Positions 6,591 through 13,843 of a stretch of DNA of 20,931 nt are shown piece after piece. This DNA is from DATGYC01 sp035298385. Lineage in GTDB: Bacteria > Bacillota > Sulfobacillia > Symbiobacteriales > Symbiobacteriaceae. The stretch lies in the NCBI GenBank assembly GCA_035298385.1, contig DATGYC010000082.1, forward strand, positions 1-20,931, written 5' to 3'. The translations under genes were made by a program, and so were the position numbers. The notes under the pieces were generated by a model. The model was not told where the DNA came from. It ran no database searches and worked only from the letters and a program-made list of their open reading frames with translations. Positions within the stretch are counted from its first letter, which is position 1, and each line of letters starts with the position of its first letter.

Positions 6591-8501
6591 TTAGAACTGG
6601 ATCCGATCGAGCGAGCGGAGGCTCTGCCCACTAGGAAGGAGGCCCCGCTGGTCCAAGAGCGCCCGCAGCCGAGTGGCGTAGGCCGGATCGGTGGCGTAGC
6701 CGGACTCGACCAGCACGGCCAGGACTGCATCCGGATTCGACCGGACCATGCTGATCGGGGCGAAGGGGCGGCTGCCCAGGAGATACTGTGCGCGGGCCTG
6801 CCACGCCTGCGGCGCATCGGCGAAGCGCTTGAACCGCTGGAGGAAGAAGGTCTGCTGCCCGCCCTCAACCTCCATCGTCACCTGGCGCACGTACGGATCC
6901 GCACCGATGGCCTTGAGGCCGAAGAGGTTGAAGGAACGGGCGCCCGTCTGCAGATCGGTCGCCTCCGCCATCCCCCAGCCAGACTCGTGAATCGCCTGGG
7001 CCAGTTGCAGGGAGGGGGAGAGGCCGGTCTGGGCGTAGATCGCCATTGCAATCGGCTCGTACAGGTTGAGGAAGGCTTGCTGCTGCGCCGGCGTTGCGGT
7101 CGGCGCTAGGACCGGCTCGCCACCAGGCCAGGCGTAGAAGGGGAGGACGGCAGCCGCTGCAGTCGAGCCATCCGCGCGATACCCGGTGGCGGCGAGGGTG
7201 AAGGCGCCCTCACCGATCACGGCCGGGTCCAACTGGAACGATTGGTCGATCGGCTGCCGCTGGCGTGCGACGACGGTGCCTCGCTCGTTCAGCACCCGGT
7301 ACTCCACCTGAGCGAAGGCCTCGCTGGTGGTAACGCCGACGGGGAGTACCGCCGTAATGACTTGGTCACGCCCGGGAGCGGCGAGCTGGATCGGGCTGGC
7401 ATCGACCTGGAACCGGATCTGGTCCGTCTCCACGACCGGACCGCCATCCGCGGGAGTCAGGCGGGCCTTCAGGGTGTGGGCGCCGTTGTCGGCGGGCGTG
7501 AAGGTGCGGCGGAAGGTGAGGTCGTGCTGTGCCTGAGGTACGCCATCGTACAGCCATCTCACCTGGCTGCGGGGGAAGTAGGCGAGGGCGGAGACCTCCA
7601 TCTCATAGCGGTAGATGAGGGAGTCCGGGTAGCCGGAGAGCCAGGCCGTTCGGTCCCCAGACCAGGGGGTACCCGTGCCGGTGAAGGTGATGAGCTGCGG
7701 GAGGCTGTAGAGCCAGCGATCGACCGTCCAGAGGCCGGCCGCCACGAGGTAGCGCCCGGGCGGGACGGCATGGCTGTTGATGGTGAGCGGGGTCGCGGTT
7801 GAGGAGGCGGCGCCCAGGAGGTAGCCCTGGCGGGTGGCCGGATCGATGGCGAAGAGCTGGACGAGGCTGTCGCTCTCGTGCGGGATGCTCCGCCCGGTGG
7901 CCGGATCGGTTCGAACGATGCTCAGTGGCGTCGGGGCGTCGATCTGGCCGTTCGCCGGGAGGCCGGTGATCTGAACGGTGGCGGTGCTGAAGCCTGCTCC
8001 CTGCCCGGAGGTCAGATCAACTGTCCTCTCACCATCCCAGTCAACCTTGGCGCCCAGTGCCTCGGCGACGAAGCGCAGGGGCACATAGGTGCGACTCCCG
8101 ACGATGCGGGGCGCCACATCGATCAGCATGGCCTCGGTACAGTCCGCGCGCAGGCAGGCGAGCCGGTTCTGCTGTTCGGCCAGGGTGGGGCCGTTGCAGT
8201 CGGTCAGGCCACAGGCCTCGGTTGGATAGAGGCGCACGTAGCGGGCGCCCTGGGTGATCGTTGCGGTACGGGCCTGGTCGTCCCAGCCTACCTGAGCCCC
8301 GAGTGCCTCCGAGACGAAGCGAACCGGTACCAGGATGCGGCTGTTCGACATGAGGGGCTGGGCGTCGGGGAAGGTGACGGGGCGCCCGTCGACGCGGATG
8401 CTGACGGGGTGAGTCGCCTCGTCCGCTCGGGTAACGGGGGCTAGGGGGAGAAGTAGTAGCAGGGTGGCCAGTAGGGCCAGGAAGCGGTTCCTGGGGCGCA
8501 C
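6591..8501 (-). CDS. Secreted stalk-domain GH73 glucosaminidase
   Basis: Predicted exported murein hydrolase, 636 residues. A signal peptide (RPRNRF, Leu/Ala-rich core, cleavage near TRA-DE) precedes two copper-amine-oxidase-N-like stalk repeats: ILVPVRFVSEALGAQVGWDD (about 55-75) and TYVPLRFVAEALGAKVDWDG (about 137-157). A loop with four cysteines (ACGLTDCNG and ACLRADC) lies between them. The middle (about 180-460) looks like Ig-type beta domains. The C-terminal 170 residues are a FlgJ/LytG-like glucosaminidase: QLAQAIHESGWGMA with likely catalytic Glu506, then NLFGLKA, VTMEVEGG and FAPISM. It should cut N-acetylglucosamine links in peptidoglycan. Start: a GTG at 8510 touches the GGGAGA ribosome site, so GTG 8501, nine bases away, is preferred. 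Convergent with sigK; a sporulation role is not shown. Confidence 0.85.
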   Translation of the reverse strand: MRPRNRFLALLATLLLLLPLAPVTRADEATHPVSIRVDGRPVTFPDAQPLMSNSRILVPVRFVSEALGAQVGWDDQARTATITQGARYVRLYPTEACGLTDCNGPTLAEQQNRLACLRADCTEAMLIDVAPRIVGSRTYVPLRFVAEALGAKVDWDGERTVDLTSGQGAGFSTATVQITGLPANGQIDAPTPLSIVRTDPATGRSIPHESDSLVQLFAIDPATRQGYLLGAASSTATPLTINSHAVPPGRYLVAAGLWTVDRWLYSLPQLITFTGTGTPWSGDRTAWLSGYPDSLIYRYEMEVSALAYFPRSQVRWLYDGVPQAQHDLTFRRTFTPADNGAHTLKARLTPADGGPVVETDQIRFQVDASPIQLAAPGRDQVITAVLPVGVTTSEAFAQVEYRVLNERGTVVARQRQPIDQSFQLDPAVIGEGAFTLAATGYRADGSTAAAAVLPFYAWPGGEPVLAPTATPAQQQAFLNLYEPIAMAIYAQTGLSPSLQLAQAIHESGWGMAEATDLQTGARSFNLFGLKAIGADPYVRQVTMEVEGGQQTFFLQRFKRFADAPQAWQARAQYLLGSRPFAPISMVRSNPDAVLAVLVESGYATDPAYATRLRALLDQRGLLPSGQSLRSLDRIQF

Positions 8502-8652
8502 GGGGATCACTCTCCCTTTGGGCTGGGGCTCTTACTCGTTAGATGAAGCGATGCTACCCCTTGGTTGCAGTTCCGGCTCGCTCTCAGCTTCTAGAGCAAG
8601 TTAGCCGCGTGGGGCCGCTCTTCCTGCCCGGGCGCCGGGTTGAGCTATAAGG

Positions 8653-8700
8653 AAGCGAGCCCCCGTCTAGGCCGTTGGTTGGCCAGAGGGGGGCTCGCTT
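8653..8700. other. Orphan terminator-like hairpin
   Basis: A perfect 12-bp stem, AAGCGAGCCCCC (8653-8664) with GGGGGCTCGCTT (8689-8700); inside, TCTaGGCC pairs GGCCAGA with one bulge. It lies between two divergent genes, so it ends no obvious transcript. It could be the 3' end of an unannotated small RNA on the plus strand or lie in the hydrolase leader on the minus strand. Confidence 0.55.
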
Positions 8701-8903
8701 GTATCGAATGATCCGATCCATCTCAAGCTAAGGATGAAGAACGGGGCAGTGGCTGTGGGACTCCCACCAACGCTGCAAGAGCTCCGCACCAGTCCCGCTC
8801 CAACGCAGACCCCCTGTCCGACCTCACCCCGCTCAGGTCGCCACCCGAGATTTTCCCCACCCAGCAGGAGATACTACCCGCACCAAGAACTTCCCCTTAA
8901 GCA

Positions 8904-8919
8904 TGCACACGATTGCGCA
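8904..8919 (+). promoter_or_regulatory. LacI-family operator O2 (GH31)
   Basis: TGCACACGATTGCGCA, matching all 14 specified positions of TGCA-NN-CG-R-TTGCGCA shared with O1 and O3. It lies 23 bases before the GH31 start, probably within or just downstream of that gene's promoter. Confidence 0.75.
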
Positions 8920-8941
8920 CTAAGCCCCCGGAGGTGCCTCT

Positions 8942-11266
8942 ATGCAATTTCTCGGCAACGCCCTGAGCTACAAGCAGACCGGCCGGCAACTGAACATCCA
9001 GGTCGCCGGCGGCCTTCTGACCCTTGAGTACCTCGCAGCCGACCTCTGTCACCTGCGCTTCCAGCCCGAGGGGACGAAGATCCGCCCCTCCATCGCCGTC
9101 ATCAAGCCCAGTTGGCCCGCCGTCACCGTCACCTGCGAAGAGTCCGCCGGCAAGCTCTTCTTCGTCTCCGCCGCCATGAGCGTTGAGGTCAGCCTTGAGC
9201 CCGTCCGCCTTCGCTTCCTCAGCCCCGATGGCAGCGAGCTTCTCGCTGATGCCGCTGGACTGAGCTACCAGGAGGGTCAGGTCCGCTGGCAGCAGTCCGT
9301 CCGCCCTTGCCAGCACTTCTACGGCTTCGGCCAGAAGCTCGGCTACCTGGACAAGCGCGGCAAGGCGATGACCCTCTGGTCCACCGATGAGCCCTACCAC
9401 GCCCCCGACGTGGACCAACTCTACCAGGCGATCCCCTTCCACATGGCGATGTGCGAGGGCGCCGCCTACGGCCTCTTCCTGGACTGCACCGCCAAGGTCG
9501 AGTACGACATCGCCAAGGCGGAGCCGGACCGGGCCTCGATCACGCTGCACACCCCGGTTCTGGAGGCCTACTTCTTCGCCGGGCCGCACCCGAAGTCGAT
9601 CCTCTCCCGCTACACGGAGCTGACCGGCCGGATGCCCCTGCCGCCGAAGTGGGCGCTCGGCTACCAGCAGTGCCGCTGGTCCTACTATCCAGAGTCCCGC
9701 GTGCGAGAGATCGCCAGCGGGCTCCGGGAGCGGAACCTGCCGGCGGACGTCGTCGTGCTCGACATCGACTACATGGACGGCTACCGGGTCTTCACCTGGG
9801 ACAACGAGCGCTTCCCCAATCCCAAGCAGCTGATGGATGACCTGAAGGCGCAGGGCTTCCGGGTGATCACGATCGTCGATCCCGGCGTCAAGGTGGACCC
9901 GGGCTACGCTATCTACGATGACGGCCTGCAGAAGGATCTCTTCGTCAAGCACGCGGACGGCAAGGTCTTCGAAGGGACCGTCTGGCCGGGCATGACCGCC
10001 TTCCCGGACTTCACCCGCCAAGAGGTGCGGGACTGGTGGGGCGATCAGCACAAGCCGGCCCTCCTAGACATGGGCATCGCCGGGATCTGGAATGATATGA
10101 ACGAGCCCTCCTGCTTCGCCCGCAACACCTTCGCCCCGGACACCCTGCAGGGGGAGAAGGGGGAGGAGCTGCCGCATGACCAGTGGCACAACGCCTACGG
10201 CTTCCTGATGTCCAAGGCGACCTTTGAGTCGCTCAAGCGCCTGAAGCCGAATGAGCGGCCCTTCGTCCTCACCCGCTCGGGCTACGCGGGCATCCAGCGC
10301 TACTCGGCGGTCTGGATGGGCGATAACCACTCCTGGTGGGAGCACCTGTTCACGCACATGCCGATTCTGATGGGGATGGGGCTCTCGGGCGTTCCGTTCG
10401 TCGGCTGCGATGTGGGTGGCTTCCAGGGCGACCCCTCCGGCGAACTGCTCGCTCGCTGGATGCAGGTGGGCGCCCTGACCCCCTTCTTCCGCAACCACGC
10501 CGCCGCAGGCACAGCCGCGCAGGAGCCCTGGGTCTTTGGCGAGCAGATCGAGTCGATCTGCCGCCGCTTCATGGAACTGCGCTACGAACTGATGCCCTTC
10601 CTCTATAATGAGTTCCGGCGAGCGGCCCAGACCGGCCTACCGATCATGCGCCCGCTCCTCCTCGAGTTCCCGAGCGACCCCGCCGTGGCCAACCTCTCCG
10701 ATCAGTTCATGGTCGGGCAGGACCTGATGGCGGCGCCGGTCTATCAGCCCGGGGCGGATCACCGGATGGTCTACTTCCCAGCGGGCGCCTGGCGGGACTT
10801 CTGGACCGGTGAGCGAATCGTCGGGCCGACCTACCAGGTCGTCAAGGCCCCGCTCGAGACCCTGCCGCTCTACGTCCGGGAGGGCGCCATCGTCCCGCTG
10901 CAGCCGGTCGTTCAGCACACCGGTGAGGCGGTGGATGAGCTGATCCTGACCGTCTGGGGCGAGGCAGAGGGGGAGCTTTCGCTCTACGAGGATGATGGCG
11001 AGACGCTCGCCTTTGAATCCGGTGCCTACAGCGAGACGAAGGTCCGCTTTGCCCAGGAGGGCGGGCGCTGGCGTCTGACCGTGGGCGCCCCCACCGGTAC
11101 CTTCACGCCAGCATGGACGAAGTTGACCCTGCGCCTGCACGGGATCACCGCCACGCAGATCGAGCGAGGTGCGGAAACGGTTGCCCTAGAGCGGCGCCCG
11201 GATGGTGCCTTGACGGCCTCTTTCTCGGTTGCACAACCGAGTAATCAAGAGTTTTACCTCCGCTAA
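8942..11266 (+). CDS. Alpha-glucosidase, GH31
   Basis: Cytoplasmic exo-enzyme releasing glucose from the non-reducing ends of malto-oligosaccharides (no signal peptide). 774 residues, normal for GH31. An N-terminal beta-sandwich (about 1-220, with HFYGFGQKLGYLDKRG) precedes the (beta/alpha)8 barrel. The nucleophile is Asp385 in GIWNDMNEPS and the acid/base Asp461 in VWMGDNHSWW. Other family marks are ALGYQQCRWSYY, VVVLDIDYMDGYRVFTWD, VPFVGCDVGGF and LTPFFRNHA. C-terminal beta domains follow (YLYEDDG-like LSLYEDDGETLAF). Start ATG with GGAGGTG five bases upstream. The first gene of the plus-strand maltodextrin locus, preceded by operator O2, with the regulator gene 182 bases downstream. Isomaltase-type specificity cannot be excluded from sequence. 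Confidence 0.94.
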   Translation: MQFLGNALSYKQTGRQLNIQVAGGLLTLEYLAADLCHLRFQPEGTKIRPSIAVIKPSWPAVTVTCEESAGKLFFVSAAMSVEVSLEPVRLRFLSPDGSELLADAAGLSYQEGQVRWQQSVRPCQHFYGFGQKLGYLDKRGKAMTLWSTDEPYHAPDVDQLYQAIPFHMAMCEGAAYGLFLDCTAKVEYDIAKAEPDRASITLHTPVLEAYFFAGPHPKSILSRYTELTGRMPLPPKWALGYQQCRWSYYPESRVREIASGLRERNLPADVVVLDIDYMDGYRVFTWDNERFPNPKQLMDDLKAQGFRVITIVDPGVKVDPGYAIYDDGLQKDLFVKHADGKVFEGTVWPGMTAFPDFTRQEVRDWWGDQHKPALLDMGIAGIWNDMNEPSCFARNTFAPDTLQGEKGEELPHDQWHNAYGFLMSKATFESLKRLKPNERPFVLTRSGYAGIQRYSAVWMGDNHSWWEHLFTHMPILMGMGLSGVPFVGCDVGGFQGDPSGELLARWMQVGALTPFFRNHAAAGTAAQEPWVFGEQIESICRRFMELRYELMPFLYNEFRRAAQTGLPIMRPLLLEFPSDPAVANLSDQFMVGQDLMAAPVYQPGADHRMVYFPAGAWRDFWTGERIVGPTYQVVKAPLETLPLYVREGAIVPLQPVVQHTGEAVDELILTVWGEAEGELSLYEDDGETLAFESGAYSETKVRFAQEGGRWRLTVGAPTGTFTPAWTKLTLRLHGITATQIERGAETVALERRPDGALTASFSVAQPSNQEFYLR

Positions 11267-11365
11267 AGACCGGATTTGCATCTTTTTCTCCTCCCGAAGG
11301 AGGAAAAATAGCTCCTACGGGTGAATGATAGTAGCGTGAACGAAACGCAGACCCGAGCGTTTTGG

Positions 11366-11390
11366 GAAGGGCCCGCCCCTGGGGCCCTTC
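11366..11390 (+). terminator. GC-rich hairpin between GH31 and the regulator gene
   Basis: A perfect 9-bp stem, GAAGGGCCC (11366-11374) with GGGCCCTTC (11382-11390), with a 7-base loop and then TCTCC. It probably weakens or ends GH31 transcription before the regulator gene; the missing T-run makes it uncertain. Confidence 0.45.
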
Positions 11391-11403
11391 TCTCCGGGCC
11401 GAG

Positions 11404-11419
11404 TGCGCAACCGGATGCA
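11404..11419 (-). promoter_or_regulatory. LacI-family operator O3 (regulator gene)
   Basis: On the minus strand TGCATCCGGTTGCGCA, matching all 14 specified positions of the shared motif; flanks included, it equals O1 at 18 of 22 positions. It lies 29 bases before the regulator's GTG start, as expected for autoregulation. Confidence 0.78.
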
Positions 11420-11448
11420 CGGGCAAGCAGGCGAGGAGGCACAGTCGA

Positions 11449-12459
11449 GTGGCTACGATCAAAGATGTCGCCAAGCGGGCAGGTGTTGCCCCCTCGACCG
11501 TCTCACGCGTCCTTTCCGGCTCCACACGCATATCGCCGGAGACGCATGAGAGGGTTAGATCAGCGATGCGGGAGTTAAACTACCACCCGAACGCGATCGC
11601 AAGGTCCCTGGCCCAAAAGTCGACCGCCACGATCGGGTTGATGATCGCCCGGCCGGCGGAGCAGGCCCTTGCCAATCCGTTCTTCCCGGAACTGATGCGC
11701 GGCATCGGCTCGGTCCTCTACGGCGCTGGGTACAACCTGATGCTCTCGATGGTCAGTTCGCCCGATGAGGAGCGCAACGTCTGCCTCCGCCTGCTCCGTG
11801 GGCGCCGGGTCGACGGTGTGATTCTCGCTTCGGCCTCGCTGGACCACAAGCTCGTCGATGATCTGGTGGCGGAGGAGTTCCCCTTCGTCCTGGTCGGCCG
11901 AGTCGATGGTCAGAGTGGCATCACCACGGTCAACAACGACAACGAGATGGTCGGCCGGATGGCGGTACGCCATCTGATCGCCCAGGGGCACCGGCGCATC
12001 GGCCTGATTGGCGGGCCGTCGGAGCTGACGGTCTCGATCGACCGGACCTTTGGCTATCGCCAGGGGCTGGCGGAGGCCGGCATTGTCTGGGACGGTGGGC
12101 TCGAGGCTGGCGGGTGGTTCACGAAGGAGGGAGGCCACCAAGCCCTCCTGGAGTTGATGGACCGGCCAGCGCCGCCGACGGCAGTCTTCGCCGCCGACGA
12201 TGCGATGGCGGTGGGCGCCCTGATGGCGCTCAAGGAGCGGAAGCTGGAGCATAAGGTCGCCCTCGTTGGGGTGAACGATGACCCGCTGACCGCCCTGGTG
12301 GACCCGGCGCTCTCCACGATCCGGATTCCGGTCTTCGATCTGGGAGCGACGGCGGCCCGAACCCTGCTTGAGATGCTCAAGCGCGACGAATGGGAGCCCA
12401 GGTCCGTCCTGCTCCCCAGCACCCTTGTGATCCGGGCGTCCTCTAACTGGGCGCTGTAA
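11449..12459 (+). CDS. LacI-family regulator of the maltodextrin genes
   Basis: 336-residue DNA-binding repressor. The LacI helix-turn-helix is at residues 3-22 (TIKDVAKRAGVAPSTVSRVL), then the hinge helix NYHPNAIARSLAQKST, which inserts at the central CG of operators. The effector domain is periplasmic-binding-like: TIGLMIARPAEQALANPFFPELMRG in part, GRRVDGVILAS, HRRIGLIGG, FAADDAMAVGALMAL and VALVGVNDDPLTALVDPALSTI. The start is GTG (VATIKD) with GCGAGGAGG nine bases upstream; an in-frame ATG further up would add an uncharged tail absent from the family. Its position between GH31 and malEFG, and the three shared operators, make it the likely MalR-type maltodextrin-responsive repressor; the effector is inference. 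Confidence 0.94.
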   Translation: MATIKDVAKRAGVAPSTVSRVLSGSTRISPETHERVRSAMRELNYHPNAIARSLAQKSTATIGLMIARPAEQALANPFFPELMRGIGSVLYGAGYNLMLSMVSSPDEERNVCLRLLRGRRVDGVILASASLDHKLVDDLVAEEFPFVLVGRVDGQSGITTVNNDNEMVGRMAVRHLIAQGHRRIGLIGGPSELTVSIDRTFGYRQGLAEAGIVWDGGLEAGGWFTKEGGHQALLELMDRPAPPTAVFAADDAMAVGALMALKERKLEHKVALVGVNDDPLTALVDPALSTIRIPVFDLGATAARTLLEMLKRDEWEPRSVLLPSTLVIRASSNWAL

Positions 12460-12512
12460 GTTATAAATTTCCGGATCGACTCAGACCGATTGAAGCTAAT
12501 GGAGGGGTACTT

Positions 12513-13754
12513 GTGAGCAAGAAGAAGTGGATCGCGGGTCTCGCCGCTGCCTCGATTCTGGCCACGGTTGCAGCGGGCTGCACGACCAAGAAGGCTGAGA
12601 CGCCGGCTCCGGCCGGTGGCACCACGGCTCCGGCTAAGGGTGGCAAGAAGGTCCTGGTCTGGTCCCACCTGACCGAGCAGGAGGTTGGCGACGTCCGCAC
12701 CCTGGCCGAGAAGTGGGCCAAGGATACCGGCAACACCGTTGAGGTCATCTATGACCAGACCGGCTTCCAGGAGTTCGCCACCGCTGCGACCGCTGGCGCC
12801 GCCCCGGATCTGATGTACGGCATCGCCCACGACAACCTGGGCACCTTCTGGAAGGCTGGCCTGCTTGAGGCGATCCCGGCTGGCACCATTAACGATGCCG
12901 ACTACGTCCAGACCGCGCTCGACGCCGTCAACTTTGAGGGCAAGCGCTATGGCGTGCCGGTCTCCATGGAAGCGATCGGCCTCTTCTACAACAAGAAGCT
13001 GGTCCAGACCGCTCCGAAGACCTGGGCTGAGTTTGAGAAGGCCGCCAATGAGAAGGGCTTCCAGTATGACGCTAAGAACTTCTACTTCTCCTACGGCTTC
13101 CTCGGCGGCGAGGGCGGCTACGTCTTCGGCAAGAAGGACGGCGCCCTCAACAAGGATGACGTGGGCCTGAACAACGACGGCGCCGTCAAGGGCCTCACCC
13201 TGATCGGTGACTTCGCCAACAAGTACAAGTGGATGCCGCAGGATATCAACAACGACATGGCCAAGGCCAACTTCCAGACCGGCAAGTCCGCCTTCTACAT
13301 CTCCGGCCCGTGGGATGTCAAGGGCTTCAAGGATGCCGGCGTTGACTTCGGCGTCGCCCCGATGCCCACCATGCCGTCCGGCAAGGCCTTCCAGCCGTTC
13401 GTCGGCGTCCAGGCTGCCTTCGTCTGGTCCGGCACCAAGGTCAAGGCTGAGGCGCTCGACCTGATGAAGTACCTGCAGGCCAACTCGCCGAAGCCGCTCT
13501 TCAAGACCGGCAACCGCATCCCGGTCCAGAAGAAGTTCCAGGAGGATGCTGAGGTCAAGGCTAACGCCGAGCTCGCCGCCTTCGGTCAGTCCGCCACCAA
13601 CGGTGTCCCGATGCCGAACATCCCGGCGATGGGCGCTGTTTGGGATCCGGCTGGCAAGTCTCTCGACCTGGTCATCACCGGCAAGGCTCAGCCGAAGGCT
13701 GCTGCCGACGACGCCGTCAAGACCATCAAGGACGCCATCAAGGCCCAGGGCTAA
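12513..13754 (+). CDS. malE: Maltodextrin-binding lipoprotein of ABC importer
   Basis: Extracytoplasmic solute-binding protein (family 1), 413 residues, delivering maltose/maltodextrin to MalF-MalG. It opens with a lipoprotein signal, SKKKWIAGLAAASILATVAAGC, with the lipobox VAAGC and Cys23 as lipidation site, then a Thr/Pro/Ala linker. The mature part starts KVLVWSHLTEQE, with TGNTVEVIY, PDLMYGIAHDNLG and YGVPVSMEAIGLFYNKKLV as typical lobe-1 and hinge segments, and MGAVWDPAGKSLDLVI near the end. The start is GTG with GGAGGGG five bases upstream. Codon use is very biased (lysine almost always AAG), as expected for a highly expressed binding protein. A hairpin follows before malF. Other sugar specificities are possible; context favours maltodextrin. 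Confidence 0.93.
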   Translation: MSKKKWIAGLAAASILATVAAGCTTKKAETPAPAGGTTAPAKGGKKVLVWSHLTEQEVGDVRTLAEKWAKDTGNTVEVIYDQTGFQEFATAATAGAAPDLMYGIAHDNLGTFWKAGLLEAIPAGTINDADYVQTALDAVNFEGKRYGVPVSMEAIGLFYNKKLVQTAPKTWAEFEKAANEKGFQYDAKNFYFSYGFLGGEGGYVFGKKDGALNKDDVGLNNDGAVKGLTLIGDFANKYKWMPQDINNDMAKANFQTGKSAFYISGPWDVKGFKDAGVDFGVAPMPTMPSGKAFQPFVGVQAAFVWSGTKVKAEALDLMKYLQANSPKPLFKTGNRIPVQKKFQEDAEVKANAELAAFGQSATNGVPMPNIPAMGAVWDPAGKSLDLVITGKAQPKAAADDAVKTIKDAIKAQG

Positions 13755-13775
13755 GTCACGCACGTAAGGAGGAAG

Positions 13776-13805
13776 GGGCGGGCTGAACCGATGGTTCACC
13801 CGCCC
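13776..13805 (+). terminator. Attenuator-like hairpin between malE and malF
   Basis: GGGCGGG (13776-13782), a bulged C and TGAACC (13784-13789) pair with GGTTCA (13793-13798) and CCCGCCC (13799-13805) over a 3-base loop; TGTTTCCTT follows. A stem of 13 pairs with a weak T-run would part-terminate transcripts and protect malE mRNA, giving more binding protein than permease. Confidence 0.65.
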
Positions 13806-13843
13806 TGTTTCCTTCCCGGCTCTACTCCTAGGAGGTGCCCGAT

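Larger units (their letters stand above)
8511..8941. other. Divergent intergenic region before GH31 alpha-glucosidase
   Basis: About 430 bases with no gene I believe. It holds the hydrolase ribosome site, an orphan hairpin at 8653-8700, operator O2 at 8904-8919 and the GH31 ribosome site GGAGGTG (8930-8936). I see no convincing -35/-10 pair for either gene. Small frames inside lack ribosome sites and coding character. Confidence 0.6.

Noticed and set aside
8534..8580. SigK-type promoter for the glucosaminidase (AC-N16-CATCGCTTC on the minus strand)
   Set aside because: The -10 has CATC instead of CATA and lacks the final match; too degenerate to claim sporulation control.
8897..10051. 384-codon minus-strand frame under the GH31 gene
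   Set aside because: Shadow frame of a GC-rich gene; the plus-strand product is an unmistakable alpha-glucosidase.
11281..11310. T-rich/A-rich hairpin after the GH31 gene as terminator
   Set aside because: TTTTT-CT-CCTCC-CGAA-GGAGG-AAAAA has its T-run before and A-run after the stem, the wrong order for termination on either strand, and the stem is bulged.
12479..12494. Fourth operator before malE
   Set aside because: On the minus strand TTCAATCGGTCTGAGT matches only about 7 of the 14 specified positions; the conserved TTGCGCA half is missing, so it is a weak half-site at best.
12054..13799. 581-codon minus-strand frame under the regulator and malE genes
   Set aside because: Spans two genes on the opposite strand and has shadow-type composition.
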